A stretch of 64,000 nucleotides of DNA from Melioribacteraceae bacterium (GCA_035362835.1 DAOSDY010000001.1:930001-994000), one strand, 5' to 3'. Shown: positions 10,095 to 19,205, counted from the stretch's first letter. Notes: generated from the sequence alone by a model not told the origin. Numbers and translations are program-made.

Positions 10095-12005
10095 ATGAAA
10101 GATTTTTTATTCAAACCGTTCGAAGAAATGACTGATAAGGATTATGAAACCGTCGGTTTTAAATCCGGTCTCGAGATCCATCAACAATTAATGACAGACA
10201 AAAAATTATTCTGCCGCTGCCCCGCCGGTCAATACAGCACAAAATATCACGCTGAGATCCTAAGGCACATGCGCCCTACGCTTTCGGAACTGGGTGAATA
10301 CGACGGCACCGCGCTTATGGAATTCAAAACGAAGAAAGATATAATTTACAGAATCAACCGGGATACAGTCTGTACATACGAAATGGATGATACTCCTCCT
10401 TTCCTAATAAACGAAGAAGCATTGAACATAGCACTTGAAAGCGGAATGTTATTCGACTGCGCCATTGTGGACGAACTTCATATCGCACGGAAGCAATATC
10501 TGGACGGAAGTATTCCAACAGGGTTTCAACGTACTGCGATTTTCGCCCTCAACGGAAAAATTCCATATAAAGGGAGAACCATTAATATCGTACAGATGTC
10601 GATTGAAGAGGATTCCTGCCGCGAAGTTTCCGACTCCGGCCACACGCGCGTTTATTTAACCGACAGACTCGGTATGCCTTTAATAGAAACAGTAACCGGT
10701 CCGGATATGAGAACACCTTCTGAAGTTGCCGAGGTAGCGAAGATCTGCGCTAAAGTTGTAAGAAGTACAAATAAAGTAAGACGGGGTATTGGAAGTGCGC
10801 GGGAAGACGTTAACGTGAGTGTTGAAGGCGGAACGCGAATCGAAATAAAAGGCGTCCCAAAGATCGGGAGAATCCCGATTCTCACATATAACGAAGCTAT
10901 GCGTCAGTGGAACTTACTGCGTCTCCGCGAAGAGCTTCACAAGCGGGGAATTACAAATGAAACATTTCAGTCGGCTTCAGCCGACGTAACAAGAATTATT
11001 AAGAAGGCACATTATCAGCCGGTAAGAAACGCAATTGAACAGGGATTAAAAATCAAATGCGTAGTCCTTAAAGGTTTCGCCGGATTGCTCAACTGGCAGA
11101 CACAGACCGATACATATTTCTCTAAAGAGATCTCCGACCGTGTACGTGTAATTGCCTGTCTTACTTCAATACCGAATATAATTCATTCGGACAGCCGCGG
11201 CGATAATCTTCTCTCGGCTGAATGGCAGAATATTAAACGGAATGTAAACGCTACGGATAACGATACTATTGTTCTTGTCTGGGGAAATGAACCGGATACT
11301 GATATGGCGGTGAAAGAGATTATTATCCGTGCACGCGAGGCAACTATAGGCGTTCCTTCAGAAACACGTCAGGCGTTGCGTGATGGTACGAACGGATTCG
11401 AGAGGATACTTCCGGGTGCCGACAGAATGTATCCCGACACCGATCTGCCGCCCACCAAAATAACAGACACAATGCTTAAAAAATTGCGCGGGAATCTCCC
11501 CGACAAGTTCTGGACAAGCGAAGCATGGTACCAAAATCTCGGAATACCCGACGACACAATTAATGAATTGTCAATTTCGAAATTCTCAGGACTTTTTAAA
11601 ATTCTTGTTAACGAGTTAAAGATCGATCCAACGCTCGCTGCTGTTGCCCTTATTCAATTTCCGAAAAGACTAAAAAAATTGAATTACGATGTTAAACTTC
11701 TCACGCCCGAAATAATGAAGGATATTTTCCTTGCATTCAAGGATGGACTCCTTTCACGTTACGGTATTTTTACAGTTATGCAGAAATCAATTTTAAAAGG
11801 AAAATTTTATCCTGAATTACTTCCAAAACCCGTTACATCATCAGAACTTGATGAAATAATATACCAATCAAGAAATGAGATCGGGAAGATTAAGTTTTTT
11901 AATGAAGAGAAAAAAAATGATCTGCTGCTTGGAATAACGATGAACAAAGTAAGAATAAATGTTGAAGGGAAAATCGTAAAAGAAAAAATAATAAACCTGT
12001 CCTAG
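10095..12005 (+). CDS. gatE: Glutamyl-tRNA(Gln) amidotransferase subunit E, archaeal type
   Basis: A 636-residue GatB-family protein that phosphorylates and transamidates Glu-tRNA(Gln) to Gln-tRNA(Gln) with ammonia from GatD. The N-terminal cradle is recognisable (GLEIHQQL near 25-32, FCRCP near 38-42, EMDDTPP, EIKGVPKIG). The sequence between about 290 and 430 is an insertion resembling the AspRS GAD domain, which separates GatE from the roughly 480-residue bacterial GatB. The C-terminus is a YqeY-like tail. Family knowledge: GatDE is regarded as archaeal, while bacteria normally use GatCAB. The gatD partner lies 87 bases downstream on the same strand, as expected for a heteromeric enzyme. 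Codon use looks like that of its neighbours, so any transfer is not recent. Confidence 0.92.
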   Translation: MKDFLFKPFEEMTDKDYETVGFKSGLEIHQQLMTDKKLFCRCPAGQYSTKYHAEILRHMRPTLSELGEYDGTALMEFKTKKDIIYRINRDTVCTYEMDDTPPFLINEEALNIALESGMLFDCAIVDELHIARKQYLDGSIPTGFQRTAIFALNGKIPYKGRTINIVQMSIEEDSCREVSDSGHTRVYLTDRLGMPLIETVTGPDMRTPSEVAEVAKICAKVVRSTNKVRRGIGSAREDVNVSVEGGTRIEIKGVPKIGRIPILTYNEAMRQWNLLRLREELHKRGITNETFQSASADVTRIIKKAHYQPVRNAIEQGLKIKCVVLKGFAGLLNWQTQTDTYFSKEISDRVRVIACLTSIPNIIHSDSRGDNLLSAEWQNIKRNVNATDNDTIVLVWGNEPDTDMAVKEIIIRAREATIGVPSETRQALRDGTNGFERILPGADRMYPDTDLPPTKITDTMLKKLRGNLPDKFWTSEAWYQNLGIPDDTINELSISKFSGLFKILVNELKIDPTLAAVALIQFPKRLKKLNYDVKLLTPEIMKDIFLAFKDGLLSRYGIFTVMQKSILKGKFYPELLPKPVTSSELDEIIYQSRNEIGKIKFFNEEKKNDLLLGITMNKVRINVEGKIVKEKIINLS

Positions 12006-12043
12006 CGGCTCAGGCGTTCTCCGTGTGAACTCCAATAAAGATT

Positions 12044-12086
12044 TCCACGCAGAGATCGCAGAGTTTTCCGCAAAGACCGCAGAGGA
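12044..12086 (+). repeat. Degenerate CGCAGAG direct repeats between gatE and gatD
   Basis: The short spacer between gatE and gatD carries four loosely periodic copies of a GCAGAG-like heptamer: cacgcagag, tcgcagag, ccgcaaag and ccgcagagg. The last copy provides the AGAGG that sits about 7 bases before the gatD ATG. Similar low-complexity CGCAGAG strings are common dispersed intergenic repeats in many bacterial genomes; a related string lies near 55057. Confidence 0.7.
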
Positions 12087-12092
12087 AAAACT

Positions 12093-13475
12093 ATGGCTGA
12101 AGATTACAAAGGCTACCGTGGAAAAGCGCTTTCAACTCTTAAGAATTTCGGTGCTCAGGTTTGGAGTGATGTTGAAATTGAAACGACAAAAGGAATTTAC
12201 AAAGGAATAATTCTGCCCCGTTCTGAAACGGCAGATCAGTTTCATATAGTAATTAAAATGCCGATTGGTTATAACATTGGTGTCGCAGCTGAAAATGTAA
12301 CAGACATAAAAATTAGAGGACGGAAGGAAGCTCATTATAAAATTCCCGAAAAGGATTTCCCGAAAGATGCCTCAAAACCGAATGTTAAGCTCCTCGGAAC
12401 CGGTGGTACTATAGCGTCCCGTCTCGATTACAGAACCGGGGCGGTTATACCCGCATTCTCGCCCGGAGAACTTTACGGATCCGTTCCGGAACTTGCTAAC
12501 TTCTGCAACCTCGAAACCGAAAAATTATACGGCGTCTTCAGCGAGAATATGGGCCCCGATCAGTGGATGGGAACCGCGCAGGCAATTGGCAGGGAAATTG
12601 AAAAAGGAATCGACGGAATTGTAATAGGCCACGGTACAGATACCATGCATCACACTGCCGCTGTTCTCTCGTTTATGGTTCAGGAGTCGCCGGTGCCTAT
12701 TGTGATGGTCGGGTCGCAGAGATCGAGCGACAGGCCTTCCTCAGATGCAGCGCTTAATCTGATGCACAGCGTTAAGACCGCGGCGGAGAGCGATATAGCC
12801 GAAGTAATGGTTTGTATGTTCGGACCCACATCGGATTATTACGGATTGCTTCACCGCGGAACACGGGTTCGCAAAATGCATTCGAGTTACAGATCCACTT
12901 TCCGCACAATAGGTGATATTCCCATTGCTAAAGTTAGCCGCGAGGAGATTACACCACTTAGGCAGGATTACAAGCGGAGACGCAAAGACCGGAATGTTAA
13001 GATCAATACAGCTTTCGAAGAAAAGGTAAGCATCGTTTATTATTATCCCAACATGATGCCGGATATAATCGATTCACTTATCGATAACGATTATAAAGGA
13101 ATAGTAATTGCCGGGACGGGACTCGGACACGTAAACAAGCCTCTTTATCCGTCCCTCAAGCGCGCTCACGAAAAAGGAATAGCGATTTATATGACCGTGC
13201 AGACTTTATGGGGATTTGTTCAGATGTACGTTTACGATACCGGCCGGGACATGATGGAACTCGGCGTAATACCCGCAGCTAATATGCTGCCCGAAGTTGC
13301 CTATATGAAATTGTGCTGGGCTCTCGGCCAGACAAACGATCCGCAGAAAGTTAAAGATATTATGCTTACTCCGATCGCAGGCGAGATTACAGAACGTGAA
13401 CCGAGCAATGGATACCTGGTTTACCAGGGCGGTCTTCCGGAGGTTGAAGAGTTTATTTCGAAGTATGTGAAATAA
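12093..13475 (+). CDS. gatD: Glutamyl-tRNA(Gln) amidotransferase subunit D, archaeal type
   Basis: A 460-residue asparaginase-fold glutaminase that releases ammonia from glutamine for GatE. Residues 1-80 match the small beta-barrel domain found before the asparaginase core in GatD (VEIETTKGIYKGIILPR). The core has GTGGTIAS with nucleophile Thr106, GHGTDTMHHT with Thr182 and Asp183, and the catalytic lysine Lys261 in RVRKMHSS. The Thr-Thr spacing of 76 residues equals that in the studied archaeal GatD. The N-terminal domain and operon with gatE exclude a plain L-asparaginase. The ATG at 12093 follows AGAGG from the repeat. It is expected to be cotranscribed with gatE. Confidence 0.93.
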   Translation: MAEDYKGYRGKALSTLKNFGAQVWSDVEIETTKGIYKGIILPRSETADQFHIVIKMPIGYNIGVAAENVTDIKIRGRKEAHYKIPEKDFPKDASKPNVKLLGTGGTIASRLDYRTGAVIPAFSPGELYGSVPELANFCNLETEKLYGVFSENMGPDQWMGTAQAIGREIEKGIDGIVIGHGTDTMHHTAAVLSFMVQESPVPIVMVGSQRSSDRPSSDAALNLMHSVKTAAESDIAEVMVCMFGPTSDYYGLLHRGTRVRKMHSSYRSTFRTIGDIPIAKVSREEITPLRQDYKRRRKDRNVKINTAFEEKVSIVYYYPNMMPDIIDSLIDNDYKGIVIAGTGLGHVNKPLYPSLKRAHEKGIAIYMTVQTLWGFVQMYVYDTGRDMMELGVIPAANMLPEVAYMKLCWALGQTNDPQKVKDIMLTPIAGEITEREPSNGYLVYQGGLPEVEEFISKYVK

Positions 13476-13613
13476 TTGTAAAGGTTTACTCTTATAAATC
13501 TCTTTTTTTCTAATTACAAACCTAGTTCAATCTTAGAATGTACGAAAAGAGCCCTTTGCCCATCACGCCAATAAATTTTATTTTTGCCGAACCGTTAACT
13601 AAAGGGGGTCTCG

Positions 13614-16600
13614 ATGAAACGAGTACTTTATCTCTGTCTATTCTTCTTTTATTTTTTCCTTTTTTCATTCTCAGTTTCCGCACAGGAGGATCTTCTGCTG
13701 CGATTTCCGGCATTGAACAACGACGGCTCAAAAATTGCGTTCTCATATCAGGGGGATATATGGACCGTCCCTTCAACCGGGGGAAGAGCCACACGATTAA
13801 CTATACATGAGGCTTACGAAGCCAATCCTAAGTTTTCCTACGACGGGAAATTCATTGCATTCTCAGGCAACCGCTATGGTAACAGCGATATATTCGTTAT
13901 GCCGGTTGACGGAGGAATGCCGAAACGTCTAACTTATCATTCGGCTCCGGATAATATTTCGAGCTGGACGAAAGAGGGTGACATATTATTCTCCACCAAC
14001 CGGGAATTCAATCAGATCGAACGGCCTCAGGAGGTTTATTCCGTCTCTGCAAAAGGCGGAACCGAAATGCGGATTCTTGATGCTGTAGGATTCGATCCGG
14101 CTTATTCACCCGACGGAAGATTTCTTGCCTTCGTTCGCGGCGATATAAATCCTGTATTTAGAGAGGATTATAAAGGACCATCCAACAGGGACATCTGGCT
14201 CTACGATACAAAATCAAAAACATATTCCAAGATTGTCAGCTTTGAAACAAATGATATTATGCCTCAATGGAGCGACGGCAGGACAATCTACTTCATGAGT
14301 TCCATTTCAGGCAATTATAATATCTACAAATTAAAAATTGACGACAACGGAAAAGCTTCAGGCAAACCCGAACAGCTTACTAATGTTAAAGAGCATTCGA
14401 TAAGGTATTTTTCACTCTCTGCCGACGGATCCAGCATTGTCTATGAGCAGGAAAAAAATCTCTTCATATTAAAGACTTCCGGCGGTTCGGCAAGGAAAGT
14501 TGATGTTGTAATCAGCGCAGACGACCGTTTTGATCCGGTAGAGTTAAAGACATTCAACAACAGCGCGGCTGGTTACGAAGTGTCGCCAAACGGCAAGCTG
14601 CTTGCATTCTCTATCCGCGGCGAAATATTTGTTAAAGAAGTTGATAAGGATAAGTCGAGAAGCATTAATGTATCAGAGTCGCCTTACCGCGATTCCGATT
14701 TCGCATGGCTTAGCGATACAACACTGATCTTCACTTCCGACAGAGAAGACAATAATTTTGAACTTTATCTTATCAGATCGGCTGATCCAAAACAACCGAA
14801 CCTTGTAACCTCTCTGAAGCATTCTGTAAGCCGGATTACTAAAACCGGTAAAGATGAATTATCGCCGGTTATTTCAAATAACGGAAAACAGATAGCTTTT
14901 ATACGTGCTTCGGACGTAAAAGAACTGATCGTTGCCGATATTGCGCCCGACGGCAGATTATCGAACGAAAAAGTTCTTCACTCGGGATGGAATGTTCCCA
15001 ATAGCATTATGTGGAGTCCGGACGATAAATGGCTTGCCTATTCATTAAACGATCTCTATTTCAACGATGAAGTATTTATACAGGCCGCCGATAATTCCTC
15101 CAAACCGGTAAATATTAGTATGCACCCGAGATCTGACGGTCAGCCCTTCTGGAGTGCCGACGGTTCTAAACTCGGATTTACTTCCGAACGCAATAACAGA
15201 AATACCGATATTTGGTTTGTTTGGTTGAAGAAAGACGACTGGGAGAAAACGCGTCAGGACTGGGACGAAAAAGAGCCGGCTGCCGATAAACCGGCTCCCG
15301 CAAAACCGGCGGATGACAAATCCAAAGACGATAAATCAAAGAAAGAGGGACCGAAAGTAAAAGAGATCCGGATCGATTTCGACCGTATTCATGAAAGAAT
15401 TGTTCAGGTTACAAGCCTGCCGGGTAACGAAGGAAATCTTGTGATATCAAAGGATGGCGAAACGTTTTTCTATACAGCTCAAAGCAGTACGGCAAGAGGA
15501 AGAGATCTCTACAGTGTTAAGTGGGACGGTAAGGATCTTAAAGAAATGACAAAGGGCGGATCCAACCCGATGAATGTCAGTATTGATAAGGAAGGAAAAT
15601 ATCTATACTATATGAAAACCGGCGGTTCTATTACAAGACATGATATTAAAGCCGATAAACCAGAACCGCTTCCATATTCGGCTAAGATGAAAATCGATTA
15701 TCCTGCCGAGAGAATTCAGATCTTCGAAGAAGCATGGCGGACAATCCGAGATGGTTTCTACGATCCGAAATTTCACGGATATGACTGGGATGCCCTCCGC
15801 GACAAGTACCGTGATTTATGCCTGATTGCTTCAAATAATAATGATCTTAGGGATATGTTCAATAATATGCTCGGCGAGTTGAATGCCAGTCATATGGGAT
15901 TTATGGCACCCGACCGTGCTGAAACACAGAGAGAAACAACCGGTCTTCTTGGAGTTGAATTGACACCCGTGAATGACGGAATGAAAGTACTGCGCATAAT
16001 ACCTGATTCGCCAGCTGATAAATCGGCAAGCAAATTGTTTGTCGACGATATTATAACATCTGTCGATGGAATTGAATACAATCAGGAGAAAAACTTCTAC
16101 GAGTTATTGAATAATAGAGTCGATGAAAAAACTCTTCTTACAGTTAAAGGTAAAGACGGTAAAGAAAGAGAAGTGGTTATACGTCCCGCAGCTTCCTTAA
16201 GGCAGTTAATGTATTCTGAGTGGGTTGCAGAAAGGAAGAAACTTGTTGATAAATATTCGAAAGGGAGACTCGGGTATATTCATATTCAGGGAATGGATTT
16301 TCCGAGCTTTGAAGTTTTTGAAAGAGAACTTACAGCGGCAGGTTACGGCAAAGACGGATTGCTTATTGATGTCCGCTACAACGGCGGCGGTTCTACTACC
16401 GATTATCTGATGACCGTTCTCAACTACAAGCAGCATGCATATACTATTCCGCGCGGTGCGAGCAATGATCCGGAAAAGGATAAACTCAAATTCCGCGATT
16501 ATTACCCGACAGGCGAAAGACTTGTCTTCGCTGCATGGATGAAACCTTCAATTGCTCTATGCAACGAGGGGAGTTATTCCAACGCTGAAATCTTTTCTCA

Positions 16601-16874
16601 TGCTTACAAGACTCTCGGAATCGGAAAGCTCGTTGGCTACCCGACTAACGGCTCGGTAATTTCGACAGGCGGAAAAGGATTAATTGACGGCTCATTCGTT
16701 CGATTGCCGCTTAGAGGATGGTATACAAAAGCGACTGACATGAACCAGGAACTCGGTCCTGCAGTTCCAGACATAATAATCGAAAACTCAATCGACTGGA
16801 TTTCCAAGGGGATTGACGAGCAGTTGAAGACGGCTGTGGACGAATTGTTAAAACAAATCGATTCGGGCAAATAA
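13614..16874 (+). CDS. Exported tricorn-type S41 protease
   Basis: A 1086-residue protease with a signal peptide (FFYFFLFSFSVSAQED), so periplasmic or surface located. Residues about 25-640 form TolB/WD40-like beta-propellers (repeated SPDGRFLAF, SNNGKQIAF, SPDDKWLAY motifs). A charged Lys/Pro/Ala/Asp linker lies near 550-580. A tricorn C1-like helical domain begins near 690, followed by a PDZ domain (about 770-850) and an S41 peptidase core with DVRYNGGGS near 925 and the serine-bearing NEGSYSNAEIF near 984-994. Family knowledge: tricorn degrades oligopeptides; Bacteroidota homologues are secreted. The start follows a clear GGGGG ribosome site. A strong terminator follows the gene. Confidence 0.93.
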   Translation: MKRVLYLCLFFFYFFLFSFSVSAQEDLLLRFPALNNDGSKIAFSYQGDIWTVPSTGGRATRLTIHEAYEANPKFSYDGKFIAFSGNRYGNSDIFVMPVDGGMPKRLTYHSAPDNISSWTKEGDILFSTNREFNQIERPQEVYSVSAKGGTEMRILDAVGFDPAYSPDGRFLAFVRGDINPVFREDYKGPSNRDIWLYDTKSKTYSKIVSFETNDIMPQWSDGRTIYFMSSISGNYNIYKLKIDDNGKASGKPEQLTNVKEHSIRYFSLSADGSSIVYEQEKNLFILKTSGGSARKVDVVISADDRFDPVELKTFNNSAAGYEVSPNGKLLAFSIRGEIFVKEVDKDKSRSINVSESPYRDSDFAWLSDTTLIFTSDREDNNFELYLIRSADPKQPNLVTSLKHSVSRITKTGKDELSPVISNNGKQIAFIRASDVKELIVADIAPDGRLSNEKVLHSGWNVPNSIMWSPDDKWLAYSLNDLYFNDEVFIQAADNSSKPVNISMHPRSDGQPFWSADGSKLGFTSERNNRNTDIWFVWLKKDDWEKTRQDWDEKEPAADKPAPAKPADDKSKDDKSKKEGPKVKEIRIDFDRIHERIVQVTSLPGNEGNLVISKDGETFFYTAQSSTARGRDLYSVKWDGKDLKEMTKGGSNPMNVSIDKEGKYLYYMKTGGSITRHDIKADKPEPLPYSAKMKIDYPAERIQIFEEAWRTIRDGFYDPKFHGYDWDALRDKYRDLCLIASNNNDLRDMFNNMLGELNASHMGFMAPDRAETQRETTGLLGVELTPVNDGMKVLRIIPDSPADKSASKLFVDDIITSVDGIEYNQEKNFYELLNNRVDEKTLLTVKGKDGKEREVVIRPAASLRQLMYSEWVAERKKLVDKYSKGRLGYIHIQGMDFPSFEVFERELTAAGYGKDGLLIDVRYNGGGSTTDYLMTVLNYKQHAYTIPRGASNDPEKDKLKFRDYYPTGERLVFAAWMKPSIALCNEGSYSNAEIFSHAYKTLGIGKLVGYPTNGSVISTGGKGLIDGSFVRLPLRGWYTKATDMNQELGPAVPDIIIENSIDWISKGIDEQLKTAVDELLKQIDSGK

Positions 16875-16885
16875 TCATCTTTAAT

Positions 16886-16925
16886 AGATCCTGAAGGCGC
16901 ACCGGTGTCCTTCAGGATCTTTCTT
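16886..16925 (+). terminator. Rho-independent terminator after the tricorn protease
   Basis: A perfect 12-bp stem (agatcctgaagg / ccttcaggatct, 16886-16897 with 16909-16920) has an 11-base loop and is followed by a T-rich tail ttctt. It begins 12 bases after the stop codon. Confidence 0.88.
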
Positions 16926-16988
16926 AATTCTCATCCGGAACAGATCCTCCTTTAACGAGTATAAGAAAAGCACAAAATTCATTCATGT

Positions 16989-17429
16989 GTGAAGAAATTA
17001 TTATTCGTTATCATAATCACCGCTCCCCTCTTTGCCCAGGTAACCGATACAAAAACCGACTCATCAAAAAAATTTTCTGTAATCGATACAATAAAACAGA
17101 TTACAATTAAAAAAGAACACGATTCAATACCGGGTAAATCGATTCTGGAATTAAAATCAATAATTGGATCGGATCATTTTAAAATCGACATGATGAGAAA
17201 ATTGCTGGAAGAAAAAAATGATCTTGAGATCTTTACAAAAGATGAAATTGCAAGCGGTATGAGCAGAAATGAATTACTGGCTTATAAAAAAAATAAACAG
17301 ATTCTCTTAGGTATACTTCATAACAAAATTGAAGAATGCTGGTGGTTTCGGGTTAAGAGTATCGGTGAGTTGACCGGTATTCCGGACCTGCTTATTCAGG
17401 CATTCATGATGAGTCTGCTATTATTATAA
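16989..17429 (+). CDS. Hypothetical exported protein
   Basis: A 146-residue protein with a GTG start and a signal peptide (MKKLLFVIIITAPLFAQV). The mature part is Lys/Asp-rich with an SDHFKIDMMRKLLEEKNDLE helix-like stretch and a hydrophobic C-terminal end (IQAFMMSLLLL). I do not recognise a family. The GTG is chosen because it begins the signal peptide; an in-phase start further up is unlikely. The stop codon abuts the structured element that begins at 17431. Confidence 0.6.
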   Translation: MKKLLFVIIITAPLFAQVTDTKTDSSKKFSVIDTIKQITIKKEHDSIPGKSILELKSIIGSDHFKIDMMRKLLEEKNDLEIFTKDEIASGMSRNELLAYKKNKQILLGILHNKIEECWWFRVKSIGELTGIPDLLIQAFMMSLLLL

Positions 17430-17430
17430 T

Positions 17431-17539
17431 GTCACTGCGGCCTCCGTACAAGCACCGGAGATTGCGGTTATTAACCCTTTCTTATGAATTAACTTCACCA
17501 CAACCATCTCTTCTCCCGAAAGAGATCTCCCGCAGTGAC
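17431..17539. other. Structured intergenic element with long outer stem
   Basis: A perfect 10-bp inverted repeat, gtcactgcgg (17431-17440) and ccgcagtgac (17530-17539), encloses 89 bases. Inside are two further hairpins: ctccg/cggag (17442-17446 with 17456-17460) and atctctt/aagagat (17506-17512 with 17520-17526). The layout is a closed multi-branch structure. It could be a small RNA, a non-coding mobile repeat (MITE- or REP-like), or a complex 3' end for the preceding gene; sequence alone does not decide. Confidence 0.5.
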
Positions 17540-17676
17540 GGGTCAAATATTATTAAGTCAGTTAAAAAATCAAATCCAAAAATTTTTCTATACAAAAAAA
17601 GGTACCTTTTAATATTTGTTAATTTTTTTTGAAAAAATGATTATTTGTGAACGGATCCTTTAGCCTTCAATTCTCC

Positions 17677-17713
17677 TTAACAATTTCTTATCAATAACTT
17701 AACAATTTGTTAA
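17677..17713. promoter_or_regulatory. Paired TTAACAA-n-TTGTTAA operator-like palindromes
   Basis: A perfect 7-bp palindrome TTAACAAtTTGTTAA lies at 17699-17713. A near copy, ttaacaatttctta, starts 22 bases earlier at 17677, so the two lie on the same DNA face. They sit 50 to 85 bases before the start of the 70-residue membrane protein. The same 15-mer, reverse complemented, occurs at 36518. A shared regulator is inferred. Confidence 0.4.
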
Positions 17714-17763
17714 CCTTTCTTTGATTCCTTTCTCATATAATTACATTCAAAAAGGAGAAAAAT

Positions 17764-17976
17764 ATGGCGGGATTATTTATAGCTATTACTGGATTGGTAT
17801 TCGGCACTCTTTGCTCAAAAGCCGCAATTAAGTTCGATCGATTTCCTAAGAACTGGTTTCTAATCGGTTTTATTTCCGGTCCGATCGGTTTAGCGATGCT
17901 TTATATAATTGCCAGGATAAAGAGCGGAGATTACGAAGCCGGTGTACTTGACAGAACAATACTTGGTACAGAATAA
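17764..17976 (+). CDS. Small two-helix membrane protein
   Basis: A 70-residue protein with an excellent ribosome site (AAAGGAG, 6 bases before ATG). It has two hydrophobic segments, about 2-20 (GLFIAITGLVFGTLCSKAA) and 31-48 (WFLIGFISGPIGLAMLYII), and a short polar tail. I recognise no named family. It is monocistronic, with operator-like palindromes upstream, and converges on the anti-sigma gene whose stop lies only 8 bases away. Confidence 0.75.
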   Translation: MAGLFIAITGLVFGTLCSKAAIKFDRFPKNWFLIGFISGPIGLAMLYIIARIKSGDYEAGVLDRTILGTE

Positions 17977-17984
17977 TTTTATTG

Positions 17985-19205
17985 CTAAATCTGCCACTCG
18001 ATTTCAAACCACCAGCTTTCGAGCATGTTGTTGTCAAGCTTGCCGATTCCTTCCTTTGTAACATCCGGCGGCGGCGGGTAATAAGAAGCGATTTTATTAA
18101 ACAGAAGCAACCGGTATGGTTCCGATGTCCGCGTTATTAATGCAAGAAGGGTAAGCATATCTCTCTCACCGGCCGAACCGATGATAGTTTCGACCGACTG
18201 ATCACCGCCATTCTGATAATCGAATTTGGCCACTTCACTTTTCAACAGATCAGATGCATCAAAACGGTACGGAGTACCGGGATGCTTATTCGGATGCATC
18301 TCACAAATGTATCCTTCATCGACGAGATAAACTCTTCCCTTTTGTTCGATTTCAATAAATCCGAATTCAACCTGAACACTGGCAATTAATTGTTCATCAA
18401 CAGATAATTCAAATGTGCCGCCTCTATCAATTATATCGGCATTATTTAATTCGATGGTGAGACTTGGCATCGGATTACTGTTAATAATTCTTATATTTCC
18501 ATTCACCAGCTTAATTTTATTACTTCCATCCTTTGCTTTTTTAAGTACGAGCAGGGAATTTTCACTTACTTCAATCCTTCCGGTATTAGGTACATTTATA
18601 ACCGCTTTTGCATTCTGATCCGTTACTAGACTCTCTCCTTCTTCCCATCGATCGGACATACTTACCTGACCGTTAATTAAAACATTCCCGCTAACAGTCC
18701 TTACTTTCCAAGGTGAATTGATAAGCATAAAATCATAAATGAAATATCCAACGGCTATAAGTACAAGCGGAAGAAGAGTCAACAAGGTTTTTTTAAGATC
18801 CAGAGAGAATCTTGAAACTGCGGGTACTGCAAGCCTGGTTGCGAAAATTGATCTTGTTACTTTACTTTTTCTAACTACTCCTCTAGACTGTTTTAAAATC
18901 TTTTCCTGTTTTAGCTGTTCCCGTTTAATTTTTTTAACATTTACTTTAGGCCGATCCTGTTCCGCTCTTGAATCTGCAACGGCTTTCTTAAGTAGTTCTT
19001 CCGAGAGCTGATTTATTATATCCTCGGGGGGATCAATTGTGTAAGGAAGATTTTTAAGTTTATCATAAAATTTCCGGATTCTTTTATATTTGGCAAAACA
19101 GGAATTACAGGACCGAATGTGAGATTCGACCTCCTTCTTTCGGTTTTCATCCAGAAGCTCATCAACAAAATCATGAAGACTTATTTTAACTTCTTCGCAG
19201 TTCAT
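17985..19205 (-). CDS. FecR-domain transmembrane anti-sigma factor
   Basis: A 406-residue single-pass membrane regulator. The N-terminus is a zinc-binding anti-sigma domain: Cys3 and the HIRSCNSC motif (His29, Cys33, Cys36). A basic linker (about 85-135) precedes one transmembrane helix (about 139-161), and the periplasmic part has a FecR-like domain (about 167-290: VRTVSGNVLINGQ, DRWEEGESLVTD, GRIEVSENS). Family knowledge: such proteins sequester an ECF sigma factor and release it on an envelope signal. The gene overlaps the 3' end of the sigma gene by 4 bases (ATGA), so the two are translationally coupled. The far C-terminus is unassigned. Confidence 0.88.
   Translation of the reverse strand: MNCEEVKISLHDFVDELLDENRKKEVESHIRSCNSCFAKYKRIRKFYDKLKNLPYTIDPPEDIINQLSEELLKKAVADSRAEQDRPKVNVKKIKREQLKQEKILKQSRGVVRKSKVTRSIFATRLAVPAVSRFSLDLKKTLLTLLPLVLIAVGYFIYDFMLINSPWKVRTVSGNVLINGQVSMSDRWEEGESLVTDQNAKAVINVPNTGRIEVSENSLLVLKKAKDGSNKIKLVNGNIRIINSNPMPSLTIELNNADIIDRGGTFELSVDEQLIASVQVEFGFIEIEQKGRVYLVDEGYICEMHPNKHPGTPYRFDASDLLKSEVAKFDYQNGGDQSVETIIGSAGERDMLTLLALITRTSEPYRLLLFNKIASYYPPPPDVTKEGIGKLDNNMLESWWFEIEWQI

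Noticed and set aside
12025..12210. 61-residue ORF on the plus strand
   Set aside because: Its first part is translation of the CGCAGAG repeat and the rest overlaps gatD out of frame.
17432..17632. 67-residue ORF on the plus strand
   Set aside because: It runs through the structured element and low-complexity DNA, has no ribosome site and reads as Pro/Arg/Leu-rich filler with no family match.
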